From Lonicera japonica (lineage: Eukaryota > Streptophyta > Magnoliopsida > Dipsacales > Caprifoliaceae): 64,000 nucleotides of DNA. Where the stretch lies: positions 124,001 to 188,000 of the forward strand of contig JAKCWG010000011.1 of the NCBI GenBank assembly GCA_021464415.1, read 5' to 3'. Below the pieces are notes generated by a model, which was given only the letters and a program-made list of their open reading frames with translations, was not told the origin of the DNA and ran no database searches. Below, in pieces: positions 1-10,189 of the stretch. A program made the position numbers and the translations under genes. Every line of letters begins with the position of its first letter. Within the stretch, counting starts at the first letter, position 1.

Positions 1-173
1 ACCCTCGAGGTACTGGATTTTTAATAATTTGTGCATGGAGTTTTGACATTTTGCCGAATCCAGATGATTATTGTGAAAAAGTGTTTCAAAGGTTTCCCAT
101 CTTCTGGGGAGAAATGAAAGAATGATTCTTGTCTATTGGTGATTCCCTTCATGGGGATTTGCGCTAAAGAAAG

Positions 174-475
174 AAATTCCCATCGTGGGAAATGCGAAGA
201 ATTCCTATCTTTGAGGAATTCGAAAAATTTCCTTCGTGGAGAACACGTGGAGTCGTTATTTCCCTTTTGTGGGGAAAGGGGATTGGAGAAAATTCCCATC
301 GTGGGGAATGCGAAGAATTCATATCTTTGAGGAATTCGGAAAATTCCCTTCGTGGGGAACATGTGGAGTCGTTGTTTCCCTTCGTGGAGAAAGGGGATCG
401 GAGAAAATTTCCATTGTGGCTTTGAGGAATTCAAAAAATTCATATCTTTGAGGAATTCAAAAAATTCATACTGAG
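174..475 (+). repeat. Tandem repeat, ~115-bp unit, two full copies and a shortened third
   Basis: Copies begin near 174, 290 and 405, each starting with AAATTCCCATCGTGG or a close variant. Each contains GAATTC-rich text (AAGAATTC, GAGGAATTC), a CCCTTCGTGG motif and an AAAGGGGAT end. The third copy lacks its middle, so two GAGGAATTCAAAAAATTC stretches follow each other. Open frames here on both strands come from the periodicity and are not treated as genes. Confidence 0.8.
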
Positions 476-1324
476 ACTGTCTTGTTGTCTCAGTTTTATT
501 ATTCAAACTCTGCTTTGTTGGTTTTTCAAAAATTCATATGCTAGAGAGGGTTGCTTGTAATTTGAAGAGCTCTTTTTCTTTTCTTTCATTTCATCCTCAA
601 TTTTGACCTTTGGTGTTACCGGGAATCAAACTTTTAAATCAATTTTTCCTAGAAGTTTTCAGACCATTGTGCATGGATTTTTGGGATTTGGCATTTCTCC
701 ACCCTCAGTTTTCTTCTCTTTAGTCATGGGGATAGAATTTCGCTTGGAATTTTCAATCATCCTTGAGCTACCCTCTGATTTTTCCACGGGGAAGATGCTG
801 GTCCTGTATCGTTTTCTGTTTTTCGATACCTTTATTGCTCCCTCCTTTGATCATCCGGCCTCTTAATTTTGGCTTTCGGATTTTGATTTTTCTTCCTTTT
901 CTTTTATTGCCTTTTCCAAAACAGGAGCCTTATTCACCTAAGATGTAGCCCTCTGCCTTTTGGCATGGCTGTCACTCTAATGTGGCTCTCCTTATCGATT
1001 TTTCTCTTTTCTTTTTTCACTCTTTCCTTACTTGGACTAACGGGATTTCTCTCTTTTCTACTTTTTCAATTTTTTCTTGTACCTGATTCCTCTTTTACAT
1101 CTCCCCTATTTATCAATCAGATTTGAACCTTTCGGAGAATTGATCTATCCCTTTGAATTTCGGTTCCTCCACAGTCTTTAGAGTGTCAAACTTTGGGTTT
1201 TGATCAGCCAACTCGTGTCTGTGTGTGTGTGAGTCTTGGTCCTTTTTGTTTTAGAAAATATTGATTCATAGTCTTCATCATCATCATTAAATTTTTATAT
1301 TTTTTTTTGTCAAATTTGGTCAAA
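476..1324. other. Pyrimidine-rich noncoding stretch, no gene seen
   Basis: Runs of T/C dominate and no convincing frame is visible. Bases about 940-1180 resemble, in inverted orientation, the purine-rich stretch at about 37780-38000 (shared words such as GCCTTTTGG, GTGGCTCTC, TTTTTTCTCGTAC-like). I take it as part of a dispersed repeat, possibly internal noncoding sequence of a Tat/Ogre-like element. A short GT run lies near 1219-1233. Confidence 0.4.
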
Positions 1325-1500
1325 ATTGAGGGGGCAGCCGCAGGGTTCATAACCCCCAGCCGTACTGTTGAAAGCCAACCGCCCGGTTGGGGGCTAGCCG
1401 TACGGTCGGCTAGCCTGTGGCTGGCAGCCAACCGCACTGTTGGGGCTAGCCGTACAGTTGGCAAGCCTGCGACTGGCTCTAAAATTCTATAAATAGTGGA
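1325..1500 (+). promoter_or_regulatory. GC-rich palindromic promoter module with TATA box, upstream of PMD gene
   Basis: About 150 bp of GC-rich sequence repeats the words AGCCGTAC, AACCGC and GGTTGG. It includes an inverted repeat GGCTAGCCG (1392-1400) and CGGCTAGCC (1407-1415). A TATA box CTATAAATAG lies at about 1489-1498, roughly 105 bp before the ATG at 1604. The same arrangement precedes the DUF7745-like gene at 14012-14100, and the same words appear in the Tat LTRs at 17740-17860 and 25458-25535. Confidence 0.6.
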
Positions 1501-1603
1501 CTGTTTTGAACCTTTCTCTTCACTTCCACTTGCAATTTCTCTCTCTAGCATATATTTTCTGATTTCCAAAAACATTTAGCGAGTGTTCTTTAGTAGCGTT
1601 AAG

Positions 1604-1796
1604 GATGGCATTTGCGAGGCTTTTATCGATTTTCTTGAGTATGATGATGGGGGGGCCACCGGAGTGCGAGGAGGCACCGGAGTAGCTGTCGAGATATAAG
1701 TTAGAGGCGATTACCACGACTATAGATGGGCATCTTATCTGTGCGCCACATCATGATGACTGGGACGATATGGCATGGGAGGGGCCATTGGGGGCG
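1604..1796 (+). pseudogene. Plant mobile domain (PMD) gene, 5' exon fragment
   Basis: The ATG at 1604 lies about 105 bp after the TATA box. The frame meets a TAG after about 26 codons (near 1682), so this copy is broken. The sequence then contains a His/Asp-rich stretch (codons for HHDDWDD-like residues) and is cut at 1797 by a large retroelement insertion. The gene resumes at 9864. Assignment to the PMD gene rests on orientation, promoter and continuity, because the diagnostic domain is in the exon at 10775. Confidence 0.45.
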
Positions 1797-3359
1797 TGTA
1801 ACAACCCGCCTAATTAGGCAGGTGTTAACGGCTGTTGCATAAACGTCCATCCACTTCCTCCTCCTCGACCTAATACCGGTACTAGACGGAATAATACGCT
1901 CATAAACGCACCCCACCTTTACCGTGGGCCTGTGCATTGGTGACCAGATTTTTGGCACCCCATCTTTACCATGGGTCTGTGCAATAACATAACTTAAGCA
2001 TTTCTATACCGGTGATTATCAGGTTCCAATAATCTCAATATAATCAACAAACCACTAGGTAGTAGTTGTGTTCAGGGCAATATTTATAAAATCAACAAGT
2101 GTATCCCATGTGATCTTAATAATGTTTACCCACTAGATAATATGTTATCACATCCTTAAATAATTATAAAATTTACATATAGTACAATTCTTGGATTAAT
2201 TACATAATTTGCCCATTTAACACTAAAGTTTAGTAGAATAGTACTTTTCTTTTATAATCATGTCATTATACCGAAAATGATCAACAATAAAACCATCAAT
2301 AATAATAAAACATGATCTAAATTTTCAGCTTTTTCATGAATATTACTTGTCTTACTCAAAATTTCTCAATTTCTACAATTTAGCAAAAATTAGTGAGAGA
2401 AGTAATACTAGACCCGCTAATAACCTTATCAAACTCCTCATGTATGTTTAACCTCAAACTTAAATATGATTTTAAGATGATTAACATTCTGAAATTTGGT
2501 AAATTTTTATGAAAATTCTATTATTAAACATGCAAGCGGCGTTTCTAGCGATATCGGTACCAAAATCTCAAAATAACCCATAAATACCAACATGCACTAC
2601 GATCAGCCCTTAATTTCATCATCAACAACTCATATAATAACTATCAACATGCTCAGATTTTTTATATCAAGTATAAACCTCATGCATCCAAAGAAAAGTA
2701 AGATTTTGGTACCGAAAATCTAGTATTACCACTCATACAACAATTTTCTAGCAAATAATGAAGAAATGAAGAGAAGTTCCCACCTTAATAACCTCTGGAT
2801 AGAAGTATATAGCTCCTAATAAACCACCTACAGCAACCAAATGAGAAAACCGACCCCGGAATTGGATTCACCATGCAAAAAGCTAGTGAAATTAGAGATT
2901 TCGGGTCAAAATCCTTGAATTTGAGCTAGAAATCACCCATGACTAACCCTTTCTCTCTCTAGAAGTATATTAGCTTGTGCTCTGGCCTAAAAGTTCAGTA
3001 GTGGTGTTTAAAGGAGTGAAGAAGATGGTCAAAGTTAGTCAATTCGTCAAAAACGATGTGGACCAAAATGTAAAAAAAAACTGTGCAGTCAGCTTGGACC
3101 AAACTGTAAAACAAAACTGGCAGTTTGGACCAAAATGTAATGTTCTCGAAAATAATAAAAAAAAGGCCGAACTAACTCATTCCACTTCCCGATTACCATG
3201 ATACTTTTCAAAATTAGTCTAATAAATATAAATCACTTCTCGAAAAAGACGAAACTTAATTCGGGGTTCTAGAAGTAATCGAGGTAACAGTTAGTGCTCA
3301 ATACAAATTTTAAGGTTTTAAATTAAATTCTTCAAAAGTTTAAAACACGAAGTGTTACA
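1797..3359 (-). repeat. 3' LTR of the deleted Tekay-like element
   Basis: Read on the - strand, the LTR starts TGTAACACTTCG at 3359, directly after a polypurine tract (3360-3376, CTTTAAGGAGGGAAGAT on the - strand). It ends GGCGGGTTGTTACA at 1797. Direct repeats of GGACCAAAATGTAA (3060-3142) with CCAAACTG/CAGTTTGG inverted arms sit upstream of a CT-rich leader at about 2950-2962. Confidence 0.7.
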
Positions 3360-3376
3360 ATCTTCCCTCCTTAAAG

Positions 3377-4391
3377 AAATTTCAACCTCGAAATTGAAAC
3401 AATAGTTCGTGAAGAAAGATTACCTTAGGTGAAAAGGAAAAGATACTTGCTACGGATTTTCGATCTAACTCTTAAGTGGCTTCCTCATCGCCATGGTGAT
3501 GCCAAATCACCTTAAGCAACGGGATGACCCGATTCCTCAACTTTTGCTCTTGCTCGATGTCCCTGCTGCCCACAGACAATATAGGCCCCCGAGAAACTAC
3601 TTGTACTACTACCCCCATCACTGGAGTAGAGACCTCCCGAAGATTCAAAACTCGACTTGGCCTTTTTATTTTTCCCCCAATTTCCAAATCCACTCATTTT
3701 CTTCCCCTTATCTGACGAGTATGAGAGCCTATCTGAACGACTGTCATAGCTTCCCCTACCAGGTTCCATTAGAACCGAATCTCTCCATTAAGCGGCCTCC
3801 ACCACCTCTTTGTAGGTCTCGTAATTGTACGCACTCAGGATATCCTGAATATCTACCCGTAAACCAAAGAAAAATGCCTCCATCCTTTCTCTATCAGACG
3901 GTCGGTCCATGTGTAAACATAAACTCTCGGATTTCTTGTGATACTCTGCCACTGTCATCCCTTCTTGTCTCAGCATCCGAAGTTCTTCCTCATCCTTCTG
4001 CGGTAAGCATTGGATATAAACTGATTCTCAAACTCCCTACAAAACACCTCCCAAGAATTTATCTCCACCATCCTACTCTGCATCCTCCACCAACCATGGG
4101 CAAACCCGGATAGCTTAGAGGCTGTTAACCTGGGGCATAAGGCATCAAGAGCTTTGATCAAATTCAGTTTCTCGTTTACATTAAACAACCACGATTCTGC
4201 GTCTTCGAGACCTTTAGTCCCCTCAAACTTAGCAGGTTCTAACTGATTGAACGACCTCAGCAACTTAGCCTGATTTCCCCCATGATTCTGAGTAGCTTCT
4301 TCCTCTACACTCCTATCATGTTCTCCACTATCGGGATTCCTAACAGTTTGAGGATGATTCCTACAGGCATCACCATCTGAACCAGAAGAGG
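3377..4391 (-). pseudogene. Tekay-like gag (C-terminal two thirds) fused to the pol C-terminus
   Basis: Reading down from 4391 on the - strand: a gag body with FEGTKG and AESWLF motifs near 4230-4180, then a frameshift near 3975, then YHKKSESL and a zinc-knuckle-like VCGQQGH near 3560. The sequence then passes directly into the pol C-terminal motif LRNRVIPLLKVIW and EEATWEL (about 3555-3470). Protease, RT, RNase H and integrase are missing, so one large deletion joined gag to the pol end. The polypurine tract and 3' LTR follow at once. The N-terminus continues on the far side of the nested element (7667-7815). Confidence 0.8.
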
Positions 4392-4396
4392 CTTTC

Positions 4397-4993
4397 TGAT
4401 GTGATCCAGCCTAGCCAAGATATTAGCCCTATGTTCTTGCATGTTCTCATGACTGGTTGGCTAAAGAATTTAATTATTTATTTTATATTTCTTAAAGCCC
4501 AAGGATTTATAGATAATTATTTCCTAGAGTTATTATTATTTTAGAATTATTTTGGGCTTATTTTAGATTGTTTATTATTTTCCTTTTTGTGTTAGGAATA
4601 TTTTAGGAATTATTATTTTTCTTTTCTAAGTAGGAATTAGTTTCCTTTTTGAATTAGGATTCTAAGGCTTTGTTTACTCCTATTTAAAGGAGGCACATTA
4701 TTGTTTTATTATTAAGTTTGATGATTAATAATATTGAGAGTTTTCTCTTTGTGTTCTCTAAGAACATGTTGAACATGTTGAATTGATTAATTCAATTGTT
4801 CTTGACGTATCAATCAATTCTCCATCAATTGATTGTCTGTCTTCGACTATACCAAGGTTCACGCTTCTTTAAGCGTTGGGTTGAGGTTTCCACCTTCCAT
4901 CAACTTCGCGTGATTCCAAGGTTCTTGCGTCTTCGACGTTAAGGGTTGCGGATCCATTAGCCTGGCTAGAAAAGACGATCCGGGTTCACGTCA
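4397..4993 (+). repeat. 5' LTR of non-autonomous element
   Basis: 597 bp, starts TGATGTGATCC, ends TTCACGTCA. A TATA-like TATTTAAAGG lies at about 4681-4690. An AT-rich symmetric stretch GAACATGTTGAACATGTTG followed by TTGATTAATTCAA lies in the presumed R region near 4762-4797. Confidence 0.92.
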
Positions 4994-5010
4994 TTGGTAT
5001 TAGAGGAAAC
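4994..5010 (+). promoter_or_regulatory. Primer binding site
   Basis: TTGGTATTAGAGGAAAC directly follows the 5' LTR. It resembles the plant initiator-tRNA-Met complement TGGTATCAGAGC with one or two changes. The second family copy has TTAGTATCGGAGC in the same place (55543). Confidence 0.75.
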
Positions 5011-5952
5011 TTTTCTATCCAGGTTTTCTATCTTTTAATTCTTTTGTTTTCAATTCCAAATCCCTAATATTAGATCTTGTGATTTGTTGATTCCATATCT
5101 TTGATTTAGGGTTCATAAAAAAAAAGAAGGCTGCTAATCATATTTTTTTTTCCAAAATCCCGTTGAACTGTCGAAATTAGTGGTTTTTGTTATCGAAACG
5201 ACCTCGGGTTGTCCTGATTTTTCGCCTGATTATTGTAAAATTGCGTTCCGAACAACATATCCGAAAATCAGCCCCATCCAATGGTTAGATCAAAAGTTAT
5301 TGCTGTTTTACGAAAGCACCTGCATTAAAAAAAAAAACCACTGCGTGAATAGTAAAAAAAAATTATTTATTGAAATTTTCTTTTTTGGAAGAACCCTAAA
5401 ATCGAATTTTGTTTATTTTTAGGGTTTGTTTGTGAATATTTTTGCATTAAAGTTTTAATTGTGGATGTTTAAATATTTCAAAAACCCTATACTATTCATT
5501 GATACTTCTTGTTGGGTTTTAATCTTGTGATTTTGGTCCATATAAATTTCGTTTGGTTGGGAAAATCTAGAAAGTCATAGGCTATTTGATTTGCGTTTAT
5601 TAGGGATTTGATTGGTGCTTATCCTTTGAAAATCTACTTGCATTTATTCTAGCAATTCTAGAAATTCGTTTGGCTCATTAATATTGCTAGAATTTGGTTT
5701 CTTGAGTCCTTGGTATTACATTGTTGAACGCGTCTAAATCTAATTGTTGGGTTTGCGATTCGTTGTTGAGGACTTGTGATATTCATATTATTCAACTTGT
5801 TTTGGGGTTCCAAAGAGAAGATTGTGAGTATCTCAATACTTTGAGCGACAAATACGAGCGAAAAAAATTATGGTGACATCAATTGAGCGAAACACGTAAG
5901 GGAGTGTGGTGAGGATTATCTTTATTGCACAAATCCTTGTTTTGCAGCAAGC
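5011..5952 (+). other. Leader of non-autonomous element with possible intron
   Basis: Noncoding, AT-rich. A splice-like pair is present: donor GTGAGTAT at 5824 and acceptor TTTTGCAG ending at 5947, five bases before the ATG at 5953. The words GCGAAACACGTAAGGGAGTG (5887-5906) nearly match the leader of the CRM/Reina-like element on the - strand near 45340-45360. Confidence 0.5.
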
Positions 5953-6888
5953 ATGACTTGTCTAAACTTTGAATATGGAGAAAGGTGGCTTCAAGAGGAG
6001 ATTAAACGTGATAGTGCGCGATTAATGCAATTAGAGATTAAACGGCGCATGCGATTGAATAAGGCTCCTAAAGACAAATTGAAATGTCAGCCTCATAAAG
6101 TTAAATTTGAAAATGAATGGGATTCTGGTATTACTAATGGAAGACATGGTGGCGAGGTTAGAAAAAGTTGGGTTCGAGATAACAATATGAGTAGTAGAAA
6201 GAAGAAGGTTTTTTTGTTTGATGATGAATTTATTCGTAGGCTTGATGAGATGTTTGCCGAAGCCTATGAGCAGTCTAAGAAGAGAGGAAGCCTAGAGCCA
6301 AGTCAAAGTCCGAATACATATTTTGGCGAACCAAATCAATTGAAAGAAGAAGAGAAACAAGCAATATCTACGCCGCCATTGGAGAATAAGCTGAAAATCG
6401 ATGAGATTGAGGAAATTGAAGTGACGGCTGAAGAAGGCGAGTTGTGGGTTGAAGGTGTAGTTCCAAGCTTGCAAGAAGAGGAAGATGAAGAAGTTTTAGT
6501 GCAAGTTGAAGAACCGCAAGTGCAAGCACTTCCAGTTGTAGGTGTGGATATTGGTGAAAACTGCATCGAGGAAGGCCAATTGATTTTAATTGAGGGGCGA
6601 GTCAATGAGCAAAAGAGTTCAACTAACGTTGCTGATTTGGATAATATTTCTACTGAGGAAGAAAGTGATGTTCGAGCTGAGTTGAAGATTGACAATGTTG
6701 AGCATATTGATTTCATTGGAGTGGGTCGCTTTGATGTCCATCCAAACTTTATGTTATTAGATTTCTTCAACAAGTTGCGAAGGATCGCATTGCAATATGG
6801 TTTGAAATTCGAGAAGTTTTGCTTTGTAAGGAGAATCAAGCGTCGAAGATATTCGAAATATTTGTTTTCATGGGAAGGAAGAACATAA
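5953..6888 (+). CDS. 311-residue acidic protein of the non-autonomous LTR element, function unknown
   Basis: An intact frame starting at ATG 5953, just after a plausible splice acceptor. The N-terminal ~50 residues are basic (RLMQLEIKRRM), the middle (about 125-230) is very Glu-rich, and the C-terminus is basic and aromatic (RRIKRRRYSKYLFSWEGR). I see no zinc knuckle, RT, protease or integrase motif. It occupies the gag position between primer site and polypurine tract, so a gag-like or RNA-binding role is possible but unproven. After the stop, a second version of the C-terminal motif (GKYSKYLFNWHGRF) is encoded in the same region, suggesting a local duplication and a shortened product. Absence of frame breaks fits a young element. 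Confidence 0.65.
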   Translation: MTCLNFEYGERWLQEEIKRDSARLMQLEIKRRMRLNKAPKDKLKCQPHKVKFENEWDSGITNGRHGGEVRKSWVRDNNMSSRKKKVFLFDDEFIRRLDEMFAEAYEQSKKRGSLEPSQSPNTYFGEPNQLKEEEKQAISTPPLENKLKIDEIEEIEVTAEEGELWVEGVVPSLQEEEDEEVLVQVEEPQVQALPVVGVDIGENCIEEGQLILIEGRVNEQKSSTNVADLDNISTEEESDVRAELKIDNVEHIDFIGVGRFDVHPNFMLLDFFNKLRRIALQYGLKFEKFCFVRRIKRRRYSKYLFSWEGRT

Positions 6889-7049
6889 TTATCTCATGTT
6901 AAGTTTCGACGGAAGAATGGGAAGTATTCAAAATACTTATTCAATTGGCATGGGAGATTTCAAGTTCCAAAGCCGTGTCCGAATGCCGAAGTTGTTCAAG
7001 ACTGGCTGAATCGAGGAATGGGTAGGCCAGATTCGAGGATGAATCTTCT

Positions 7050-7064
7050 CGAAGAAGAGGGGAA
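7050..7064 (+). promoter_or_regulatory. Polypurine tract
   Basis: CGAAGAAGAGGGGAA immediately precedes the 3' LTR start at 7065, the expected site for plus-strand priming. Confidence 0.85.
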
Positions 7065-7661
7065 TGATGTGATCCAGCCTAGCCAAGATATTAGCCTTAT
7101 GTTCTTGCATGTTCTCATGACCGGCTGGCTAAAGAATTTAATTATTTATTTTATATTTCTTAAAGCCCAAGGATTTATAGATAATTATTTCCTAGAGTTA
7201 TTATTATTTTAGAATTATTTTGGGCTTATTTTAGATTGTTTATTATTTTCCTTTTTGTGTTAGGAATATTTTAGGAATTATTATTTTTCTTTTCTAAGTA
7301 GGAATTAGTTTCCTTTTTGAATTAGGATTCTAAGGCTTTGTTTACTCCTATTTAAAGGAGGCACATTATTGTTTTATTATTAAGTTCGATGATTAATAAT
7401 ATTGAGAGTTTTCTCTTTGTGTTCTCTAAGAACATGTTGAACATGTTGAATTGATTAATTCAATTGTTCTTGACGTATCAATCAATTCTCCATCAATTGA
7501 TTGTCTGTCTTCGACTATACCAAGGTTCATGCTTCTTTAAGCGTTGGGTTGAGGTTTCCACCTTCCATCAACTTTGCGTGATTCCAAGGTTCTTGCGTCT
7601 TCGACGTTAAGGGTTGCGGATCCATTAGCCTGGCTAGAAAAGACGATCCGGGTTCGCGTCA
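7065..7661 (+). repeat. 3' LTR of non-autonomous element
   Basis: 597 bp and alignable over its full length to 4397-4993 without gaps that I could find. The seven differences include CCTT for CCCT, GCTGG for GTTGG and GCGTC for ACGTC. Confidence 0.92.
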
Positions 7662-7666
7662 CTTTC

Positions 7667-7815
7667 ATAACGTCTTTTAATTCCCCCATAAAATCCTACA
7701 TCATCCTTTACATAGTGGACATAAAACTACGGCTACTATCATGGTTCCCCGAACCTTCTCCCTCACTAGTAGGAGATTCAGCAACAGGCCTGTTACGGGT
7801 CGAACGTCTAGACGG
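7667..7815 (-). pseudogene. N-terminus of the Tekay-like gag
   Basis: Read down from the ATG at 7815. It encodes a Ser/Arg-rich start (MPSRRSTRNRP), then SEGEGSGNHDSS, and joins in sequence to the gag body at 4391 once the nested element is removed. The upstream region (7816-8070) is noncoding leader sequence. Confidence 0.7.
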
Positions 7816-8069
7816 CATTCTATAGGAGACAAAAGAGAAGAGTTCAGTCCACAATAATGATCATAATCAAAGAGGATATCAGCCAAGAAAGACATCAAAA
7901 CAAATTCAATCAATAATATAGTGGGTCATCAAGTGCCACTCTAATAAGCTTCAATAGACAGATGCTTTATAAAATAATCGACCGTTGCACATACAGTTAC
8001 TTATAGTTTAATTCATCCGTCACCTATGCCTACTGGTAGTTTTACTATAAATTTCCCGACTCGATACAC

Positions 8070-9863
8070 CCGAAATCTCTAATTCACTAGCTTTTCGCAC
8101 AACGGATCCAATTTTGGGGTCGGTTTTCTCATTTGGTTGCTGTAGGTGGTCTATTAGGAGCTATATACTTTTGTCCAGAGGTTACTAAGGTGGGAACTTC
8201 CCTTCATTTCTTCATTATTTGCTTAAAAATTGTTGTATGAGTAGTAATACTAGATTTTCAGTACCAAAATCTTACTTTTCTTTGCATGCATGAGGTTTAT
8301 GCTTGATATAAAAAATCCAAGCTTGTTGATAGTTATTATATAAGTTGTTGATGATGAAATTAAGGGCTGATCGTAGTGCATGTTGGTATTTATGGGTTAT
8401 TTTGAGATTTTAGTACCGAAATCGCTAGAAACGCCGCTTGCATGTTTAATAATATAATTTTCATCAAATTTTATCAAATTTTAGATTGTTAATCATCTTA
8501 AAATCATATTTAAGTTTGAGGTTAAACATACATGAGGCATTTGACAAGGTTATTAACGGGTCTAGTATTACTTCTCTCACTAGTTTTTGCTAAATTGTAG
8601 AAATTGAGAAATTTTGAGTAAGACAAGTAATATTCATGGAAAATCTGAAAATTTGGATCATGTTTTATTATTATTGATGGTTTTATTGTTGATCATTTTC
8701 GGTATAATGACATGATTATAAAAGAAAAATACTATTCGACTAAACTTTAGTGTTAAAGGGGCAAATTATGTAATTAATCCAAGAATTGTACTATAGGTAA
8801 ACTTTATAATTATTTAAGCATGTGATAACATTTTATCTAGTGGGTAACATTATTAAGATCACATGGGATACACTTGTTGATTTTATAAATATTGCCCTGA
8901 GCACAACTACTACCTAGTGGTTTGTTGATTATATTGAGATTGTTGGAACCGGATAAACACCGGTATAGAAATGCTTGAGTTATGTTATTGCACAGACCCA
9001 TAGTAAAGATGGGGTGCCAAAAATCTGGTCACAAGTGCACAAACCCACGGTAAAGGTGGGGTGCGTTTATGAGCGTGTATTATTTCGTTTAGTACCGGTA
9101 TTAGGTCGAGGAGGAGGAGGAGGTGGATAGACGTTTATGCAGTTGCCGTGTATGTTACGAGTGGATAATAATTGACATATATTATGGTGTAATAATCGGA
9201 TTTTCCTTATTAATTAATGGATTCTTGAAAAAATTTTTTAATGAATTCAAGGTAAATCAAATTTCTTATATTGTGATATGTCCTTGCATTGCATTTCCCT
9301 TTCCCTATAATTCCCACTGGGCCAGTCGTGGCTCATTCCCTCATTTTTCTTTCAGGTACACCTCGTGTTTTAGGTAAAGGTCGTGGTTCAGGTCTAAGTT
9401 CCTCTTAGAGTCTTCTCTGATGACTCTATGGATTTAGTTGTCATTTTATCTTAATTTGTGGTACTTTTAATATTGAATTTAGTTTGGGTACTTTGTGCTA
9501 CCTATGGATGTATTAATTCATATTACTGTTGGACTTGGATTTGTGTTTGGATTTTAGCCTATCAGAAGGTTATGCTTGAATTGTTGTATTAGACAATTTC
9601 GTATTTGGATTGAAATCCAGTTGAGAAGTATTCTATCTAATTGCTATGTTTGTCAACATGATGGCTTTTCTCGCGTTACGAATACTTCATGCTGAATTTT
9701 TGTTGGATTTCTCTACCTTTGATTAAATCATCGATTGAATACTTTTATTTATCTGCTGTTAATTAAATGCAGCAGCCGTTAATACTTGCTTAATTAGGCG
9801 GGTTGTTACAGTTGCTCTAATTAAGCAGGTGTTAACGGCTGCTGCATTAGGCGGGTTGTTACA
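8070..9863 (+). repeat. Inverted partner LTR (R-U5 part) with extra 3' segment
   Basis: Bases 8070-9137 are the reverse complement of about 1840-2910, with scattered differences. Bases 9138-9765 have no counterpart in the left arm. The end then repeats the terminal motif: ATGCAGCAGCCGTTAA (9767-) to GGCGGGTTGTTACA (ends about 9810), followed by a second, partly inverted copy ending at 9863. The promoter-side part of the LTR is missing. Confidence 0.65.
9766..9847. repeat. Imperfect terminal hairpin
   Basis: ATGCAGCAGCCGTTAATACT (from 9767) and AGGTGTTAACGGCTGCTGCAT (near 9827-9847) form a stem of about 30 bp together with the TTAATTA-type inner bases; the loop holds GGCGGGTTGTTACA. Confidence 0.6.
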
Positions 9864-9982
9864 GGACGGACGGGTCATTGCAGCGAGCAATGTACCGTGA
9901 TGTGTCATTGATTTTACCGGGAGAGGGTCAGGAGTGGCCGCTAATGGAGCCTTTGGCACACGAGATTCGTCTCTAGACTCGG
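9864..9982 (+). pseudogene. PMD gene, second exon fragment
   Basis: After the inserted element the sequence has a frame that includes LILPGEGQEWPL and a stop near 9973. It ends at a donor-like GG|GTATGC (GT at 9983). The intron would run to the acceptor TTCGTGCAG ending at 10774 and contains the Cassandra insertion. Confidence 0.45.
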
Positions 9983-10189
9983 GTATGCTTTGATTTTCAG
10001 TATTTGTATTTACTTAAGCAGAATCCAATGACATGAAATGCATGAAATGTGATTGACTTAATAATTACTCGCCATCGTAGATATACGTAACATAGTGTAT
10101 TGTTCGAAATATTACGCAGTATTATCTGAAAAAATTAACTATATAACTTATTCAAAATTAGTAATATGACAGAGGATTGGTCGTTGATG

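Larger units (their letters stand above)
4392..7666 (+). mobile_element. Young non-autonomous LTR retrotransposon with one ORF
   Basis: Element 4397-7661 (3265 bp), flanked by perfect CTTTC duplications (4392-4396, 7662-7666). Its LTRs are 597 bp each (4397-4993, 7065-7661), begin TGATGTGATCCAGCC and end GTCA. I count seven differences, all transitions. The primer site TTGGTATTAGAGG begins at 4994, close to the initiator-tRNA-Met type TGGTATCAGAG. The polypurine tract GAAGAAGAGGGGAA (about 7051-7064) abuts the 3' LTR. The only ORF is 5953-6888; no protease, RT or integrase sequence is present, so mobility must depend on another element. Confidence 0.93.
1792..9868 (-). mobile_element. Composite Tekay-like LTR element with inverted LTR arms, inserted in the PMD gene
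   Basis: The element runs 1797-9863. It starts TGTAACAACCCGCC and ends GGCGGGTTGTTACA, so both ends are the LTR 3' terminus. Flanks are GGGCG (1792-1796) and GGACG (9864-9868), a 5-bp duplication with one mismatch. Left LTR (1797-3359) is in - orientation. Right LTR sequence (about 8070-9863) is in + orientation; the two share about 1.05 kb as inverted repeat (1840-2910 against 8070-9137). Between them lies a - strand gag with a short pol end, so most of pol is deleted. A second element (4397-7661) is nested inside gag. Confidence 0.7.

Noticed and set aside
6336..6839. 167-codon - strand frame opposite the 311-residue ORF
   Set aside because: Shadow of the acidic ORF (Ser-rich because GAA/GAG codons read backwards); the + frame has start context, splice site and element position.
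4397..7661. TRIM element
   Set aside because: LTRs of 597 bp and a 2.07 kb internal region with an ORF exceed the usual TRIM size; non-autonomous LTR element with ORF is a better description.
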